From NCBI RefSeq assembly GCF_018449655.1, contig NZ_JAAVUX010000003.1, positions 124,001 to 188,000 of the forward strand: DNA of 64,000 nucleotides, read 5' to 3'. The stretch is from Pseudomonas sp. dw_358 (GTDB lineage Bacteria; Pseudomonadota; Gammaproteobacteria; Pseudomonadales; Pseudomonadaceae). This document shows positions 28,183 to 39,528 of this stretch, piece after piece. The notes below the pieces were generated by a model. It saw only the letters and a list, made by a program, of their open reading frames with translations. It had not been told where the DNA came from and did no database searches. The first letter of the stretch is position 1, and the number at the start of each line of letters is the position of its first letter. Position numbers and translations under genes: made by a program.

Positions 28183-28824
28183 TCAGACCGTTGCGAAATC
28201 AGTATCCAGATGGGCCCGCGCCTCGTAGGCCGCCCGCACGGGGGCGAAGCTGCGCCGATGGATAGGTGTAGGGCCCATCCGGGCCAAGGCTTCCAGATGA
28301 ACGGGCGTCGGATAGCCCTTGTGACTGCCAATGCCATAGCCCGGGTAGATCAATTCGAATGCCGCCATTTCTCGATCGCGGCTGACCTTGGCCAGAATCG
28401 ACGCGGCGGCGATGGCGGGTACCAAGGCGTCGCCCTGCACCACCGCCGAAGCTGGCATGCTCAATCGCGGGCAACGATTGCCGTCGATCATCGCGTGACG
28501 CGGGGTGATGTGCAGGCCTTCAACGGCGCGTTGCATGGCCAGCATGGTGGCGTGGAGGATGTTCAGGGAATCGATTTCGGCCACTTCCGCGCGGGCGATG
28601 CTCCAGCTCAGGGCTTTCTCGATGATTTCCTCGTAGAGACGCTCGCGCCTGGCTTCAGTGAGCTTCTTGGAGTCGTTGAGCCCGAGGATCGGCCGCGCAG
28701 GATCAAGGATCACCGCCGCCGTTACCACGGCACCGCACAGCGGTCCGCGGCCGACTTCATCGACGCCGCAGACCAACGCTTCGACCAGGTCGAAGTTCAG
28801 GCCCATTTCTATTTGTCGGCTCAT
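28183..28824 (-). CDS. rnhB: Ribonuclease HII
   Basis: This 213-residue enzyme removes ribonucleotides from DNA and RNA-DNA hybrids. The catalytic signature [13 protein letters not shown] with two of the acidic ligands lies near residues 19-31, and GLNDSKKL follows. The ATG at 28824 overlaps the lpxB stop (ATGA). A start six codons later (MGLNFDLVE) would also give a full catalytic domain. Neighbour order lpxB-rnhB-dnaE is conserved. Confidence 0.96.
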   Translation of the reverse strand: MSRQIEMGLNFDLVEALVCGVDEVGRGPLCGAVVTAAVILDPARPILGLNDSKKLTEARRERLYEEIIEKALSWSIARAEVAEIDSLNILHATMLAMQRAVEGLHITPRHAMIDGNRCPRLSMPASAVVQGDALVPAIAAASILAKVSRDREMAAFELIYPGYGIGSHKGYPTPVHLEALARMGPTPIHRRSFAPVRAAYEARAHLDTDFATV

Positions 28825-29966
28825 GTCAGCTTTCCTTCGATCAAGCCAAGCACCGCGTCTGCCGCCTGCTCCGATGCATTGCAGCGCAGGGTGCGGTGAA
28901 TGGCATCAAAACTGTCCGTCTGCCCGCGGCCTTCTTCCAGCAACGGCAGCAAGGTGTCCACCAGTGCCTGCGGCGTGGCGGCGTCCTGCAGCAACTCGGG
29001 CACCAGCAAACGCTGGGCCAACAGGTTGGGAAGCGACACGTAAGGACTTTTCACCATGCGCTTGAGAATCCAGTAAGTGACCGGTGCCACTCGGTAGGCC
29101 ACCACCATCGGACGCTTGTACAGCAAGGCTTCCAGGGTGGCGGTGCCGGAGGCGATCAGCACCGCATCACAGGCGGCCAAGGCGTCGTGAGAGCGGCCGT
29201 CGAGCAAGGTGATCGGCAAATCACGACCGACCAGCAGGGCTTCCAGCTGGGCGCGACGGTTCGCATTGGCGCAAGGCAGGACAAAACGCACCTGTGGGCG
29301 CACCTGCAGCAGCCGTTCGGCCGCATCGAAGAACAGCGCGCCGAGACGCCCCACCTCGCCGCCGCGACTGCCGGGCATCAGCGCCACGACGCAGCCTTGC
29401 TCGGGCAAGCCGATGGCGGCGCGGGCCGCGCTGCGGTCGGCTTGCAGGGGGATGGCGTCGGCCAGGGTATGGCCGACAAAACGCACCGGCACGCCCTTTT
29501 CTTCATAGAACCGGGCTTCGAAGGGGAACAGCGTAAGCATCAGGTCGCAGCCTTCGCGAATCTTCAGCACACGCTTCTGCCGCCAGGCCCACACTGACGG
29601 GCTGACATAGTGCACCGCCTTGATGCCGGCCTGGCGCAGCTTGAGTTCGATATTGAGGGTGAAGTCGGGCGCGTCGATACCGATGAACACATCGGGCCGG
29701 GCTGCGATCAGGGTCTCGATCAACGCCTTGCGCCGGGCCAGCAGCTCGCGCAACCGCCCCAGTACCTCCACCAACCCCATGACGGCCAGCCGCTCCATGG
29801 GGAAGATCGAGACCAGACCTTCAGCCTCCATCAGGGGGCCGCCGACACCGATGAACTCGATCTGCGGATGGCGCGCCTTGAGCGCGCGCATGAGGCCGGC
29901 ACCGAGGATATCGCCACTGGCCTCCCCCGCCACCACTGCCACTCGCAAGCCTTGCAGCTCGACCAT
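28821..29966 (-). CDS. lpxB: Lipid-A-disaccharide synthase
   Basis: This 381-residue GT-B glycosyltransferase joins UDP-2,3-diacylglucosamine and lipid X in lipid A synthesis. It shows the N-terminal [16 protein letters not shown] and the UDP-binding motif [14 protein letters not shown] near residue 190. Its ATG shares one base with the lpxA stop (TGATG), so translation is probably coupled. Confidence 0.97.
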   Translation of the reverse strand: MVELQGLRVAVVAGEASGDILGAGLMRALKARHPQIEFIGVGGPLMEAEGLVSIFPMERLAVMGLVEVLGRLRELLARRKALIETLIAARPDVFIGIDAPDFTLNIELKLRQAGIKAVHYVSPSVWAWRQKRVLKIREGCDLMLTLFPFEARFYEEKGVPVRFVGHTLADAIPLQADRSAARAAIGLPEQGCVVALMPGSRGGEVGRLGALFFDAAERLLQVRPQVRFVLPCANANRRAQLEALLVGRDLPITLLDGRSHDALAACDAVLIASGTATLEALLYKRPMVVAYRVAPVTYWILKRMVKSPYVSLPNLLAQRLLVPELLQDAATPQALVDTLLPLLEEGRGQTDSFDAIHRTLRCNASEQAADAVLGLIEGKLT

Positions 29967-30742
29967 CAGCGAGTGATACCGCGAGTGGAGTTGACGATGG
30001 AATCTCGAAAGATCGCCACTTCAGCATATTTGGCCGCCGGCTCGCTCAACTCGAGCACCGCCTGTTCGGCCGTCAGGCCCTGGCGATAGACCACTTTGTA
30101 GGCGCGACGCAAGGCATGCAGGACATCATCGCCGAAACCGCGGCGGCGCAGGCCTTCGAAATTCATGCTGCGCGCCTCGGCCGGGTTGCCGAACACCGTC
30201 ACGTAGGCCGGCACGTCCTTGCCAATCGCAGTGCCCATGCCGGAAAAGCTGTGGGCGCCGATATGGCAGAACTGGTGCACCAAGGTGAAACCGGAGAGGA
30301 TCGCCCAGTCGTCCACATGCACATGGCCGGCCAGCGCGGTGTTGTTCACCAGAATGCAATGGTTGCCAATGACGCTGTCGTGACCGATGTGGGCATAGGC
30401 CATGATCAGGTTGTGATCACCCAGCGTGGTTTCCGCGCGGTCCTGGATGGTGCCCCGATGAATGGTCACCCCTTCCCGAATGACGTTGTGGTCGCCGATC
30501 ACCAGGCGGGTGTCTTCACCTTTGTATTTGAGATCAGGCGTGTCTTCGCCGACCGAGGAAAACTGGTAGATCCGATTATGCTTGCCAATCCGGGTCGGGC
30601 CCTTGAGCACCACATGCGGCCCGATGACAGTACCCTCGCCGATTTCCACACCAGCGCCGACGATCGACCAAGGGCCGACCTCAACGCCATCGGCCAGTAC
30701 AGCCGATGGATCGATGATGGCGCGAGGGTCAATCAAACTCAT
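29966..30742 (-). CDS. lpxA: UDP-N-acetylglucosamine O-acyltransferase
   Basis: This 258-residue enzyme performs the first acylation of lipid A synthesis. The N-terminal two thirds are left-handed beta-helix hexapeptide repeats, beginning with [20 protein letters not shown]. The catalytic His is in the region [15 protein letters not shown]. The C-terminal helices close the trimer. The start overlaps the fabZ stop by four bases. Confidence 0.98.
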   Translation of the reverse strand: MSLIDPRAIIDPSAVLADGVEVGPWSIVGAGVEIGEGTVIGPHVVLKGPTRIGKHNRIYQFSSVGEDTPDLKYKGEDTRLVIGDHNVIREGVTIHRGTIQDRAETTLGDHNLIMAYAHIGHDSVIGNHCILVNNTALAGHVHVDDWAILSGFTLVHQFCHIGAHSFSGMGTAIGKDVPAYVTVFGNPAEARSMNFEGLRRRGFGDDVLHALRRAYKVVYRQGLTAEQAVLELSEPAAKYAEVAIFRDSIVNSTRGITR

Positions 30743-31179
30743 AGCTCGCGTTCCGCGCAGACGATTTCAGCCGAGCATACAGGCTTTCCATCGACCAGCG
30801 CACGGCAGGCGAAGCGCCAGATCTGACCTTTCTTGCGCAGGAATTTCGCTTCCAGCACAAGCTGGTCACCCGGCAGCACGGGCTGGCGGAAGCGCAGTTT
30901 GTCGGTTCCGACAAAATAGTACAGGGTGCCATCAGCCGGCTTGGTGTTGAGCATCTTGAAACCGAGGATCCCCGCCGCTTGAGCCATGGCTTCGATAATC
31001 AGTACACCGGGCATGATCGGGTGCTGAGGGAAATGGCCATTGAAGAAAGGCTCGTTGATGCTGACATTCTTGTAGGCACTGATACTTTGGCCTTCGATAT
31101 CCAGCTCCACGACCCGGTCCACAAGCAGGAACGGGTAACGGTGGGGCAGGTATTCGCGAATCTCGTTGATGTCCATCAT
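30739..31179 (-). CDS. fabZ: 3-hydroxyacyl-ACP dehydratase FabZ
   Basis: This 146-residue hot-dog-fold enzyme dehydrates 3-hydroxyacyl-ACP in fatty acid elongation. The catalytic His and Glu occur in [15 protein letters not shown] context and [24 protein letters not shown] start at the first of two consecutive ATGs ([14 protein letters not shown]), as in P. aeruginosa; the longer frame is rejected. It competes with LpxA/LpxD for hydroxyacyl-ACP, matching its place inside the lpx cluster. Confidence 0.96.
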   Translation of the reverse strand: MMDINEIREYLPHRYPFLLVDRVVELDIEGQSISAYKNVSINEPFFNGHFPQHPIMPGVLIIEAMAQAAGILGFKMLNTKPADGTLYYFVGTDKLRFRQPVLPGDQLVLEAKFLRKKGQIWRFACRALVDGKPVCSAEIVCAEREL

Positions 31180-31274
31180 TTCTGGGGGAAGCCTGTATAA
31201 AAGATAGGGAGCGCGCGACCGACGCGCAGCACTCCTGTTGCATCGAAGGAGGCAGTTTAGCCGCTGTTGCACTT

Positions 31275-31301
31275 GAAAAATGCCCTTGCCAAAGCAAGGG
31301 C
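31275..31301 (-). terminator. Terminator after lpxD
   Basis: On the reverse strand GCCCTTGC-TTTG-GCAAGGGC is followed by ATTTTTC directly after the lpxD stop. It suggests that fabZ-lpxA-lpxB-rnhB are also served by their own promoter or by partial read-through. Confidence 0.75.
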
Positions 31302-32357
31302 TTAGCCATCAGATGATGCTTTGCCGTCCTGGGTCACCGAATCGACACGCTTTTCGACGTGCTGGAGACGGCGATACATGTCGTCAAGCTGACGAATCCG
31401 CGCCGCACTCTTGCGCCAATCGGCGATCGGCTGCATCGCCGTACCCGAGGAATAAGCCCCCGGTTCGGTGATGGAACGAGTGACCATGGTCATCCCGCTG
31501 ATGAAAACGTTGTCGCAGATCTCGATGTGCCCCACCAGCCCGACGCCACCGGCCAAGGTGCAGTGTCGACCGATCTTGGCGCTGCCGGAGATGCCGACGC
31601 AGGCCGCCATGGCGGTATGGTCGCCAATCTGCACGTTGTGGGCGATCTGGATCTGGTTGTCCAGTTTCACGCCGTTACCGATTACCGTATCCGCCAGGGC
31701 GCCGCGGTCGATGGCGGTGTTGACACCGATCTCAACGTCGTCACCGATGCTGACACCGCCGATCTGGGCGATTTTCTGCCACACGCCCTTCTCGTTGGCA
31801 AAGCCGAAACCTTCGCCCCCCAGCACCGCACCCGACTGCACCACGACCCGCTGGCCGATCCGTACGTCGTGATACAGCGTGACCCGCGGCGCAAGCCAGC
31901 CGCCCTCACCGATCACACAGCGCGCGCCGATGAAGCAATGTGCGCCGATGGTGGTACCGGCGCCAATCACGGCGCCACTCTCGATCACCACGAATGGCCC
32001 GATACTGGCGGCCGGATCGACCTGAGCATCGGCAGCAACCACCGCACTGGGGTGCACGCCGGCCGCAGCACGAGGTTTGGGATCGAACAGATGCGAGATG
32101 CGGGCGTAAGCCAGATACGGATCCGGGACCACCAGCGCATCACCTTCATAGGTTTCGGCATCCGCCTGCTTGAGCAGCACAGCGCCGGCCGACGTGTCAG
32201 TGAGGTACTTGCGGTACTGGGGGTTTGCCAGAAAGCTCAACTGAGCCGGGCCGGCCTCTTGAAGAGTCGCCAGCCCGGTAATCTGCTTTTCCCCGTCGCC
32301 ACGCAAGGTGGCGCCGAGGAACTCGGCCAACTGGCCGAGCTTCATGGTCGCCGTCAT
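31302..32357 (-). CDS. lpxD: UDP-3-O-(3-hydroxyacyl)glucosamine N-acyltransferase
   Basis: This 351-residue enzyme adds the N-linked hydroxyacyl chain in lipid A synthesis. An N-terminal uridine-binding domain ([14 protein letters not shown]) precedes a long hexapeptide-repeat beta helix, with catalytic His in the [15 protein letters not shown] region, and a C-terminal helix. The ATG at 32357 lies two bases after the skp stop. A GTG two codons upstream (32363) overlapping that stop is an alternative. Confidence 0.96.
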   Translation of the reverse strand: MTATMKLGQLAEFLGATLRGDGEKQITGLATLQEAGPAQLSFLANPQYRKYLTDTSAGAVLLKQADAETYEGDALVVPDPYLAYARISHLFDPKPRAAAGVHPSAVVAADAQVDPAASIGPFVVIESGAVIGAGTTIGAHCFIGARCVIGEGGWLAPRVTLYHDVRIGQRVVVQSGAVLGGEGFGFANEKGVWQKIAQIGGVSIGDDVEIGVNTAIDRGALADTVIGNGVKLDNQIQIAHNVQIGDHTAMAACVGISGSAKIGRHCTLAGGVGLVGHIEICDNVFISGMTMVTRSITEPGAYSSGTAMQPIADWRKSAARIRQLDDMYRRLQHVEKRVDSVTQDGKASSDG

Positions 32358-32359
32358 CG

Positions 32360-32872
32360 TCACTTGGACTGATTCATGCGCTCGATGACCTGGCGGGTGA
32401 TGTCGTACTGAGGTTTGACATCGATTACCGCGCCACGCTCGAGCACCAGGTCAAAGGCGCCTTTCTTGATCACTTCCTCCACAGCGCCATCCAGACGAGG
32501 CTTGAGGACTTTCAACATGTCGCGGTCGGCGGAAGCCTTGGCATCGTTGAGGTTCTTGGAGTTGACCTGGAAGTCCCGGGCCTTCTGCTTGAATTGCAGC
32601 TCCAGGCTGTCACGGTCGTTCTGAGACAACTTCTCGGTGCCGTTCAGGCGGTCCTGAATCGCCTTGGCGCTGCTTTCCAGAGCCTTGAGCTGAGTCAGTT
32701 GCGGGCCGAATTTCTTCTCGGCATCCACGGCATACTGTTTGGCCGCATCAGACTCGAGCAGGGCCATCTGGTAGTTCAGTACCGCGATCTTCATGTCGGC
32801 AAACGCTGGTGTGGCACCCAGTGCAGCAGTCAGGGTGGCGGCCAGAACGATCATTTGAGTCAACTTACGCAC
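32360..32872 (-). CDS. skp: Periplasmic chaperone Skp (OmpH/HlpA)
   Basis: This 170-residue protein has a signal peptide ending near ATPAFA and a mature chain rich in Lys, Gln and Asp with long coiled-coil helices (residues 45-135), the tentacles of the Skp trimer. It escorts unfolded outer-membrane proteins to BamA, whose gene lies 45 bases upstream in the same transcript. Confidence 0.95.
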   Translation of the reverse strand: MRKLTQMIVLAATLTAALGATPAFADMKIAVLNYQMALLESDAAKQYAVDAEKKFGPQLTQLKALESSAKAIQDRLNGTEKLSQNDRDSLELQFKQKARDFQVNSKNLNDAKASADRDMLKVLKPRLDGAVEEVIKKGAFDLVLERGAVIDVKPQYDITRQVIERMNQSK

Positions 32873-32917
32873 GTTACACTCCTACAGAATTCATTGCTGT
32901 TGTCTGGACTCAGACCC

Positions 32918-35293
32918 TTAGAAGGTCTGGCCAAGAGAGAATTGGAAGATCTGGGTTTCGGAGTACGCCGGTTTCTTGATCGGCATGCCCAGGCTGAAGC
33001 TCAGTGGACCCAGTGCGGTGACCCAGGTCACGCCCAGACCAGCAGAAACGGCCATGTTGCTGACGTCGATATTGACGCATTTGATCTTCTCGCCGGTTGC
33101 CGTCTCTGTGCTGCCCGAACAATTGGAGTCAAACACGTTACCCACGTCCATGAACAGGGAGGTGCGCAGCGAGCGCTGATCCTTGACGAAAGGCATCGGG
33201 AACATGACTTCCGCACCACCGGTGATCTGGACGTTACCACCAAAGGCCAGCGGCGACTGATCAGGGTCTGCCAGGGTGCCACGGGCCGCGTTCAGCTGAC
33301 TTGGCGTACTGCGAGGGCCCAAGGTGCTGTCTTTGAAGCCACGTACGGAGTTGAAACCACCCGCATAGTAATTCTCGTAGAACGGCAGGCCGTTGGTGCT
33401 GCCATAGCCATCACCGTAGCCGAGCTCGCTGTGCAGACGCAGGGTCAGGTTATCAGTGATGGGATGGAACATCTGACCGCGGTAATCGATCTTGTAGAAG
33501 GACAGGTCACTGCCCGGCAAGGTAATTTCACCAGTCACGCTCTGAGAGGCACCACGGGTCGGCAAGGTGCCTTTGTTCAACGTAGAGGAAGACCAGCCTA
33601 CCGAGCCCTTGAAGTTGGTGAAGTTCGAGCCTTCTTTATCGATAAAGTCGAAAATCTCTTCAACGGTGTAGGTACCGGTCTTGATCTTGTCGTTCTGTAC
33701 GGTCAAGCCGAAGTTCAGACGCGAGGTCTCGCTGATCGGGTAACCAAAGGTGGTGCCCACGCCAACGCTGTCGACCGAGTAGCTCGCGATGTCGACATCG
33801 AGGTCGTCATAGTTGGTCTTGCGGTAGAACGCGTTGTAACCCAGGCTCACGCCATCCGGGGTGAAGTACGGGTTGACGTAGCTGGCGTTGTAGCGCGTCT
33901 GGTATTCGCTGCGGGTCAGACCCAGCGAGACCTTGTTACCGGTACCGAGGAAGTTGTTCTGGCTGATCGAGCCACCGAGGATCAGACCGGCATCCTGAGC
34001 GAAACCGACGCTGGCGGTGATGGAACCCGAGGCTTGTTCTTCCACGGCATAGTTGACATCGACCTGGTCATCGACGCCCGGTACGGCCGGCGTCTCGACC
34101 TTCACTTCCTTGAAGTAGCCCAGGCGCTCGAGGCGGGTCTTGGACTGATCGATCAAGTAGGTCGAAGCCCAGCCGCCTTCCATCTGGCGCATTTCGCGAC
34201 GCAGCACCTGGTCATCGGTCTTGGTGTTGCCGCGATAGTTGATGCGGTCCACGTAGGCACGCTTGCCCGGATCGACCATGAAGGTGATGTCGACGGTGTG
34301 GTCATCGTCGTGCGGGGTCGGCACGCCATTGACGTTGGCAAAGGTGTAGCCATCGTTACCCAGGCGGCGGGTGATCAGTTCGGACGTCGTGGTCATGACC
34401 TTGCGCGAGAACACCTGGCCAGGCTGTACCAGCAACAGGGCACGGACCTGATCTTCAGGCACCTTCAGGTCACCGCTGAGCTTGACGCTGCGAACCGAGT
34501 ACTTCTGGCCCTCGTTGATGTTGACCGTGATGTAGACGCTTTTCTTGTCCGGGGTGATCGAGACCTGGGTCGAGGCGATATCCATGTTGATATAGCCTCG
34601 GTCCAGGTAGTAGGAACGCAGACGCTCCAAATCTCCCGACAGCTTCTCGCGGGCATACTTGTCGTCGTTCTTGAAGAACGACAGCCAGTTGGTGGTCTTG
34701 AGTTCGAACTGATCGGTCAGCTCCTCCTCGGAGAACACGGTGTTGCCCACCACGTTGATGTGCTTGATCGCGGCGACTTCGCCTTCGTTGATCTTGATTT
34801 TCAGCAACACGCGGTTACGCGGCTGCGGCACCACCTCAGTATCGACGCTGGCCGAATAACGACCCTGGGCGACATATTGGCGTTGCAATTCGTTACGCAC
34901 GCCTTCGAGGGTGGCACGCTGGAAGATCTCGCCTTCAGCCAGGCCGGAACTTTTCAGGCCCTTGAGCAGGTCTTCTGTAGTGATAGCTTTGTTGCCGTCG
35001 ATCTCGATAGCCGAGACAGAGGGGCGCTCCACCACATTGATGACCAGGACGTTACCGTCGCGACCCAGTTGGATGTCCTGGAAAAAGCCGGTTTTGAACA
35101 GTGCCCGGGTGGATTCCACCAGGCGCTTGTCATCCACTTCCTCACCGACGTTCAACGGCAAGGCGCCAAAGACACTGCCGGCGGAAACCCGCTGCAAGCC
35201 ATTGACACGGATATCGGAGACCTTGAAGGTCTCGGCTTGAACTTCAGCGATCATCAATACGGAAAGAACCGCAGTTAGCAACAGACGTTTCAT
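32918..35293 (-). CDS. bamA: Outer membrane protein assembly factor BamA
   Basis: This 791-residue Omp85 protein inserts beta-barrel proteins into the outer membrane. A signal peptide (MKRLLLTAVLSVLMIAEVQA) is followed by five POTRA domains (about residues 22-425) and a 16-strand barrel ending in FSLGQTF with the C-terminal aromatic. The conserved VRGF motif (NSVRGFKDSTLGP) is present. The ATG at 35293 follows AAGGACTTC; the nine-residue longer frame is rejected. Confidence 0.98.
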   Translation of the reverse strand: MKRLLLTAVLSVLMIAEVQAETFKVSDIRVNGLQRVSAGSVFGALPLNVGEEVDDKRLVESTRALFKTGFFQDIQLGRDGNVLVINVVERPSVSAIEIDGNKAITTEDLLKGLKSSGLAEGEIFQRATLEGVRNELQRQYVAQGRYSASVDTEVVPQPRNRVLLKIKINEGEVAAIKHINVVGNTVFSEEELTDQFELKTTNWLSFFKNDDKYAREKLSGDLERLRSYYLDRGYINMDIASTQVSITPDKKSVYITVNINEGQKYSVRSVKLSGDLKVPEDQVRALLLVQPGQVFSRKVMTTTSELITRRLGNDGYTFANVNGVPTPHDDDHTVDITFMVDPGKRAYVDRINYRGNTKTDDQVLRREMRQMEGGWASTYLIDQSKTRLERLGYFKEVKVETPAVPGVDDQVDVNYAVEEQASGSITASVGFAQDAGLILGGSISQNNFLGTGNKVSLGLTRSEYQTRYNASYVNPYFTPDGVSLGYNAFYRKTNYDDLDVDIASYSVDSVGVGTTFGYPISETSRLNFGLTVQNDKIKTGTYTVEEIFDFIDKEGSNFTNFKGSVGWSSSTLNKGTLPTRGASQSVTGEITLPGSDLSFYKIDYRGQMFHPITDNLTLRLHSELGYGDGYGSTNGLPFYENYYAGGFNSVRGFKDSTLGPRSTPSQLNAARGTLADPDQSPLAFGGNVQITGGAEVMFPMPFVKDQRSLRTSLFMDVGNVFDSNCSGSTETATGEKIKCVNIDVSNMAVSAGLGVTWVTALGPLSFSLGMPIKKPAYSETQIFQFSLGQTF

Positions 35294-35366
35294 GAAGTCC
35301 TTTCTTATTCCAACTGGCAATAAACAAACTGCCGCATATGCGGCAGGTTCGCAATCGAGCGACGCA

Positions 35367-36719
35367 TTACAGTCGACCCAAATCGTTTATCAGGGCGAGG
35401 AGCATGACTCCAACCACCAGACTGATACCGATTTGAATCCCCCAACCTTGCACCCGATCAGAGACCGGGCGACCACGCACCCACTCGATCAGATAGAACA
35501 ACAGATGCCCCCCATCCAGTACCGGAATGGGTAACAAATTCAAAACCCCCAGGCTAATGCTCAGATAGGCAAGGAAATTCAGGAAATCTCCCATGCCCGA
35601 CTGGGCCGAAGCGCCCGCCACTTTAGCAATGGTTATCGGTCCACTCAAGTTTTTTACCGAGAGCTCGCCGAACAGCATTTTCTTCAAAGAATCAAGGGTC
35701 AGGACACTCATGGTCCAAGTCCGTCGAGCCCCCTCGGCCACGGCGTCCAACGGGCCGAAGCGAACTTCGCGCAGCATGTCAGGCGGCCAATCAATGGCTT
35801 TCACCCCGGCACCCAGGTATCCAGTGGCCGATTTGCCCTCGCCGCGGCTGGCCAGGGTGACAGGGATGTCGATTGGAGCACCGTCGCGTTCCACTTGCAG
35901 CACAATTCGGGTATCAGCCAGTGTACGAACCTTGTCTACCACCTGCTGCCAGTCCGTCAGCGGCTGGCCGTCAAGGCTCAGCAGGCGATCGCCCGCTTTG
36001 AAGCCGGCCGCCTGGGCCGGGCCTTTGGGGTCGAACTCGGCCAGGATCGGGGCCACCGCAGGACGCCATGGGCGGATACCCAGCGAGCGAATCGGGTCGG
36101 GCTCGTCGGAGCCCTTGAGCCAGTCGTTCAGCGTCAGACGCTTGTCCGATTCAGCCCCTGAGGCCTGATCGCGGACGCTGAACAGCAAGCTGCCGGACTC
36201 GCCCAGGCGGCGTACCAGCTGCAGATTCACGGCAGACCAGCCCACGGTCGGTTCACCATCGACGGCGATGATTTCTTCACCACCGACCAGCCCGGCACTG
36301 GCGGCAAGACTCCCCGCCTCCACCGTGCCGATGACCGGCCGCAGCTGCTGGCTGCCAAGCATCGCCAGGATCCAGAAGAACACCAGCGCCAATAGAAAGT
36401 TTGCCACAGGGCCCGCCGCGACGATCGCGATGCGCTGGCGTACGGATTTACGGTTGAAGGATTGTTCCTGGAGGGCCTCGGGCACTTCACCTTCGCGCTC
36501 ATCGAGCATTTTCACATAGCCGCCCAAGGGGATGGCCGCTACTACGTACTCGGTACCCTGCCGATCCTTCCAACGCAACAACGGTGTGCCGAAACCCACC
36601 GAAAAACGCAGGACCTTGACGCCACAGCGTCGCGCGACCCAGAAATGACCGAACTCGTGAAACGTCACCAGCACACCCAGGGCCACCAGGGTGCCGACAA
36701 TCATGTATAGCGCGCTCAT
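35367..36719 (-). CDS. rseP: Site-2 intramembrane protease RseP (MucP)
   Basis: This 450-residue inner-membrane metalloprotease cleaves the anti-sigma factor MucA/RseA after DegS/AlgW, releasing the envelope-stress sigma factor. Zinc ligands are in HEFGH at residues 21-25 and in NLLPIPVLDGGH near residue 395. Two PDZ domains lie between (about 115-200 and 205-300), and four membrane segments are predicted. It sits between dxr and bamA as usual. Confidence 0.97.
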   Translation of the reverse strand: MSALYMIVGTLVALGVLVTFHEFGHFWVARRCGVKVLRFSVGFGTPLLRWKDRQGTEYVVAAIPLGGYVKMLDEREGEVPEALQEQSFNRKSVRQRIAIVAAGPVANFLLALVFFWILAMLGSQQLRPVIGTVEAGSLAASAGLVGGEEIIAVDGEPTVGWSAVNLQLVRRLGESGSLLFSVRDQASGAESDKRLTLNDWLKGSDEPDPIRSLGIRPWRPAVAPILAEFDPKGPAQAAGFKAGDRLLSLDGQPLTDWQQVVDKVRTLADTRIVLQVERDGAPIDIPVTLASRGEGKSATGYLGAGVKAIDWPPDMLREVRFGPLDAVAEGARRTWTMSVLTLDSLKKMLFGELSVKNLSGPITIAKVAGASAQSGMGDFLNFLAYLSISLGVLNLLPIPVLDGGHLLFYLIEWVRGRPVSDRVQGWGIQIGISLVVGVMLLALINDLGRL

Positions 36720-36754
36720 GGCTCTCTCCGAATCTTTGCCACTGTACTCATCGA

Positions 36755-37945
36755 CTAACGTCCATGCTGCTGCAGCCAGCGCTCGGCCAACTGCCGGGAC
36801 CGGGCGTCGGCGTCGAACACGGCGCCTAGATCCGCCAACGGGACCACGGCCTGCTGGTTCAACACGTCCTCGATCATACCCGCGATCTCGGGATAGCGGA
36901 TGCGACGTTCGAGAAATGCCGAGACGGCCACTTCATTGGCCGCATTGAGCGCCGCCGGGGCGCTTTGGCCGGCCTGCGCCGCCTGGCGCGCCAGGCGCAG
37001 GCACGGAAACCGCACCTCGTCCGGGGCTTCGAAATCCAGCCGCGCGATGGCGAACAGGTCGAGGGGCGCGACACCGGAGTCGATACGTGCAGGCCAGGCC
37101 AAAGCATTGGCGATGGGCGTGCGCATGTCAGGATTGCCCAATTGCGCCAGCACCGAACCGTCAACGTAGTCCACCAGAGAATGAATCACGCTCTGGGGGT
37201 GCACCACGACCTCCACTTGTTCGGGCCGGACATCGAACAGCCAGCAGGCCTCGATCAGTTCCAGGCCCTTGTTCATCATGCTGGCCGAGTCCACGGAAAT
37301 CTTGCGGCCCATGGACCAGTTCGGATGGGCGCAGGCCTGCTCGGGGGTGACCTCGGCCAGCTCAGCCAAGGGCGTGCGACGAAACGGGCCGCCGGAAGCC
37401 GTCAACAGAATGCGCCGCACACCCACTTTTTCCAGGCCGCGCCCGAAGTCACCGGGAAGGCATTGAAAGATCGCGTTGTGCTCGCTGTCGATGGGCAGCA
37501 GAACCGCCCCACTATCGCGCACGGCCTGCATGAACAGCGCGCCGGACATGACCAGCGCTTCCTTGTTGGCCAGCAACACTTTCTTGCCAGCGCGCACGGC
37601 GGCCAGGGTCGGGCTCAACCCAGCTGCGCCGACGATGGCCGCCATCACCGCATCCACCTCGGGAGCGGCCGCCACATCGCACAGGCCCGCCTCACCGACC
37701 AGTACTTCGGTGACCAACCCTTCGGCCCGCAAGCCGGTGGTCAGCCACTCGGCCGCCTGATCATCAGGCACCACCGCTACTTGCGGGCGATGACGCACAC
37801 ACAGGCCCAGCAGTTCCTGAAGGCGAGAATGACCACTCAGGGCAAATACCTGATAGCGGTCAGGGTGCCGGGCGATGACGTCGAGGGTACTCAGGCCGAT
37901 GGAGCCAGTGGCGCCCAACACGGTAATGCGTTGTACCAGGCTCAC
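36755..37945 (-). CDS. dxr: 1-deoxy-D-xylulose 5-phosphate reductoisomerase
   Basis: This 396-residue enzyme catalyses the first committed step of the MEP pathway. The NADPH loop [17 protein letters not shown] starts at residue 6, and [10 protein letters not shown] and [16 protein letters not shown] hold the metal and substrate sites. I choose the GTG at 37945, which overlaps the cdsA stop (GTGA). The much longer open frame upstream lies over cdsA in another frame and is not coding. Confidence 0.96.
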   Translation of the reverse strand: MSLVQRITVLGATGSIGLSTLDVIARHPDRYQVFALSGHSRLQELLGLCVRHRPQVAVVPDDQAAEWLTTGLRAEGLVTEVLVGEAGLCDVAAAPEVDAVMAAIVGAAGLSPTLAAVRAGKKVLLANKEALVMSGALFMQAVRDSGAVLLPIDSEHNAIFQCLPGDFGRGLEKVGVRRILLTASGGPFRRTPLAELAEVTPEQACAHPNWSMGRKISVDSASMMNKGLELIEACWLFDVRPEQVEVVVHPQSVIHSLVDYVDGSVLAQLGNPDMRTPIANALAWPARIDSGVAPLDLFAIARLDFEAPDEVRFPCLRLARQAAQAGQSAPAALNAANEVAVSAFLERRIRYPEIAGMIEDVLNQQAVVPLADLGAVFDADARSRQLAERWLQQHGR

Positions 37946-38757
37946 AAGGCGCCCCAGCCAGCCGCCCAGAGCAGCACGGTGAACACCGGTATGGCTGCGG
38001 TCAGGCTGTCGATACGGTCCAGCACGCCGCCGTGGCCTGGCAGCAGATTGCTGCTGTCCTTGATCCCGGCGCGACGCTTGAACATGCTTTCGGTGAGGTC
38101 GCCCACCACCGAGATCGCGACGACAATGGCGGTCGCGATCAGGCCCAGTACCAATTCGCGAGCCGTCCAATGGCGCGACAGACCGACGACCAAGGCAATC
38201 ACCAGGCACAGGGCCATGCCGCCGATGAAACCTTCCCAACTCTTGCCCGGGCTGACTTCAGGGGCCAGCTTGCGCCTGCCGAAAGCCTTGCCCGAGAAGT
38301 AGGCACCGATGTCCGCCCCCCAGACCAGCACCATGATCGCCATGATCAGCCAGTTGCCCAACGGCCATTGCTTGATCAGCACCAGGCCCTGCCAGGCCGG
38401 CAGGAGCACCAGCAGACCGATCAGCAGCTTGCCCGGCAAGCCACCCCAACGCGCAGCGGTGCGCGGATAGGTGACCACCAGGCCGGTCGCCAGCCCCCAC
38501 CAGACCACCGCCGCGGTCAGCAACCACGGCGCCAGGCTTGGTGAGTGATAAAGGAAGGACAGCAGCACGGCCACTGCCAGCGCAAACACCACCCGCGCGA
38601 CCTCGCCTTCAAGGCCGGACAGGCGCGCCCATTCCCAGGCACCCAGGGTCACGACCAGACCGATGAACAGGGCAAAACCGGCGCCACTGAGCAGGAAGAA
38701 CCCACACAGAGCAACGGGCAGCAGGATCAGTGCAGTGATGATGCGTTGTTTAAGCAT
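37942..38757 (-). CDS. cdsA: Phosphatidate cytidylyltransferase
   Basis: This 271-residue polytopic inner-membrane enzyme makes CDP-diacylglycerol from phosphatidate and CTP. About eight hydrophobic segments are followed by the CDP-DAG synthase signature with [19 protein letters not shown] and [13 protein letters not shown] near the C terminus. The start shares one base with the uppS stop (TAATG). Confidence 0.97.
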   Translation of the reverse strand: MLKQRIITALILLPVALCGFFLLSGAGFALFIGLVVTLGAWEWARLSGLEGEVARVVFALAVAVLLSFLYHSPSLAPWLLTAAVVWWGLATGLVVTYPRTAARWGGLPGKLLIGLLVLLPAWQGLVLIKQWPLGNWLIMAIMVLVWGADIGAYFSGKAFGRRKLAPEVSPGKSWEGFIGGMALCLVIALVVGLSRHWTARELVLGLIATAIVVAISVVGDLTESMFKRRAGIKDSSNLLPGHGGVLDRIDSLTAAIPVFTVLLWAAGWGAL

Positions 38758-39512
38758 TAAACGCGGGCTCCAGACTCGACTTGTTCACTCGTTTTACCGA
38801 AGCGACGCTGACGCGAGGCAAAATCGGCCAAGGCAGTGCGCATGGCCTCGTGTTTGAAGTCCGGCCAGAACAGGTCGGAGAAGTACAGCTCGGCGTAAGC
38901 CAGCTGCCACAGCAGGAAGTTGCTGATTCGGTGCTCCCCGCCTGTGCGAATGCACAGGTCCGGCACCGGCAGGTCGCCGGTGGCCAGGCAGGTCTGCAAC
39001 AACTGCGGGGTAATTTCTTCAGGCTGCAGATGCCCGGCCTGGACCTTGCGGGCCAGTTGCTGGGCAGCCTGGGCAATGTCCCACTGACCACCGTAGTTGG
39101 CAGCAATCTGCAGGATGAAACGCCCGGGACCGGCGGTCAGCGCCTCGGCCTCGCGCATGGCCGCCTGCAGCTCGGGATGGAAACGGGAACGGTCGCCGAT
39201 GATGCGCAGGCTGATCCGGTTCTCATTGAGCCGCTTGGCTTCCCGGCGCAGAGCCGAGAAGAACAGCTCCATCAGCGCGCCAACCTCTTCGGCCGGGCGC
39301 TGCCAGTTTTCGCTGGAAAAGGCGAACAACGTCAGCACTTCTACCTTGGCCTGCGCGCACACTTCGATCACGGCGCGCACGGCGTCAACGCCGGCCTTGT
39401 GCCCGGCGACACCCGGCAACAGACGTTTCTTGGCCCAACGGTTATTGCCGTCCATGATGATCGCAACATGACGCGGCACGGTGGCAGGCACTGCCAGCTT
39501 GGTCTTTTCCAT
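38757..39512 (-). CDS. uppS: Di-trans,poly-cis-undecaprenyl diphosphate synthase
   Basis: This 251-residue cis-prenyltransferase makes the C55 carrier lipid for peptidoglycan and LPS. The motif HVAIIMDGNNRWAKKR with catalytic Asp lies near residue 15-30, and DLCIRTGGEHRISNFLLWQ near residue 190. It is 16 bases downstream of frr and followed directly by cdsA. Confidence 0.97.
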   Translation of the reverse strand: MEKTKLAVPATVPRHVAIIMDGNNRWAKKRLLPGVAGHKAGVDAVRAVIEVCAQAKVEVLTLFAFSSENWQRPAEEVGALMELFFSALRREAKRLNENRISLRIIGDRSRFHPELQAAMREAEALTAGPGRFILQIAANYGGQWDIAQAAQQLARKVQAGHLQPEEITPQLLQTCLATGDLPVPDLCIRTGGEHRISNFLLWQLAYAELYFSDLFWPDFKHEAMRTALADFASRQRRFGKTSEQVESGARV

Positions 39513-39528
39513 GAAAAAGTGCTGGTCC

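Noticed and set aside
32594..35278. 894-codon open frame antisense to bamA
   Set aside because: It is the mirror of a highly biased GC-rich gene. BamA on the other strand has signal peptide, POTRA and barrel features, and the antisense product resembles nothing.
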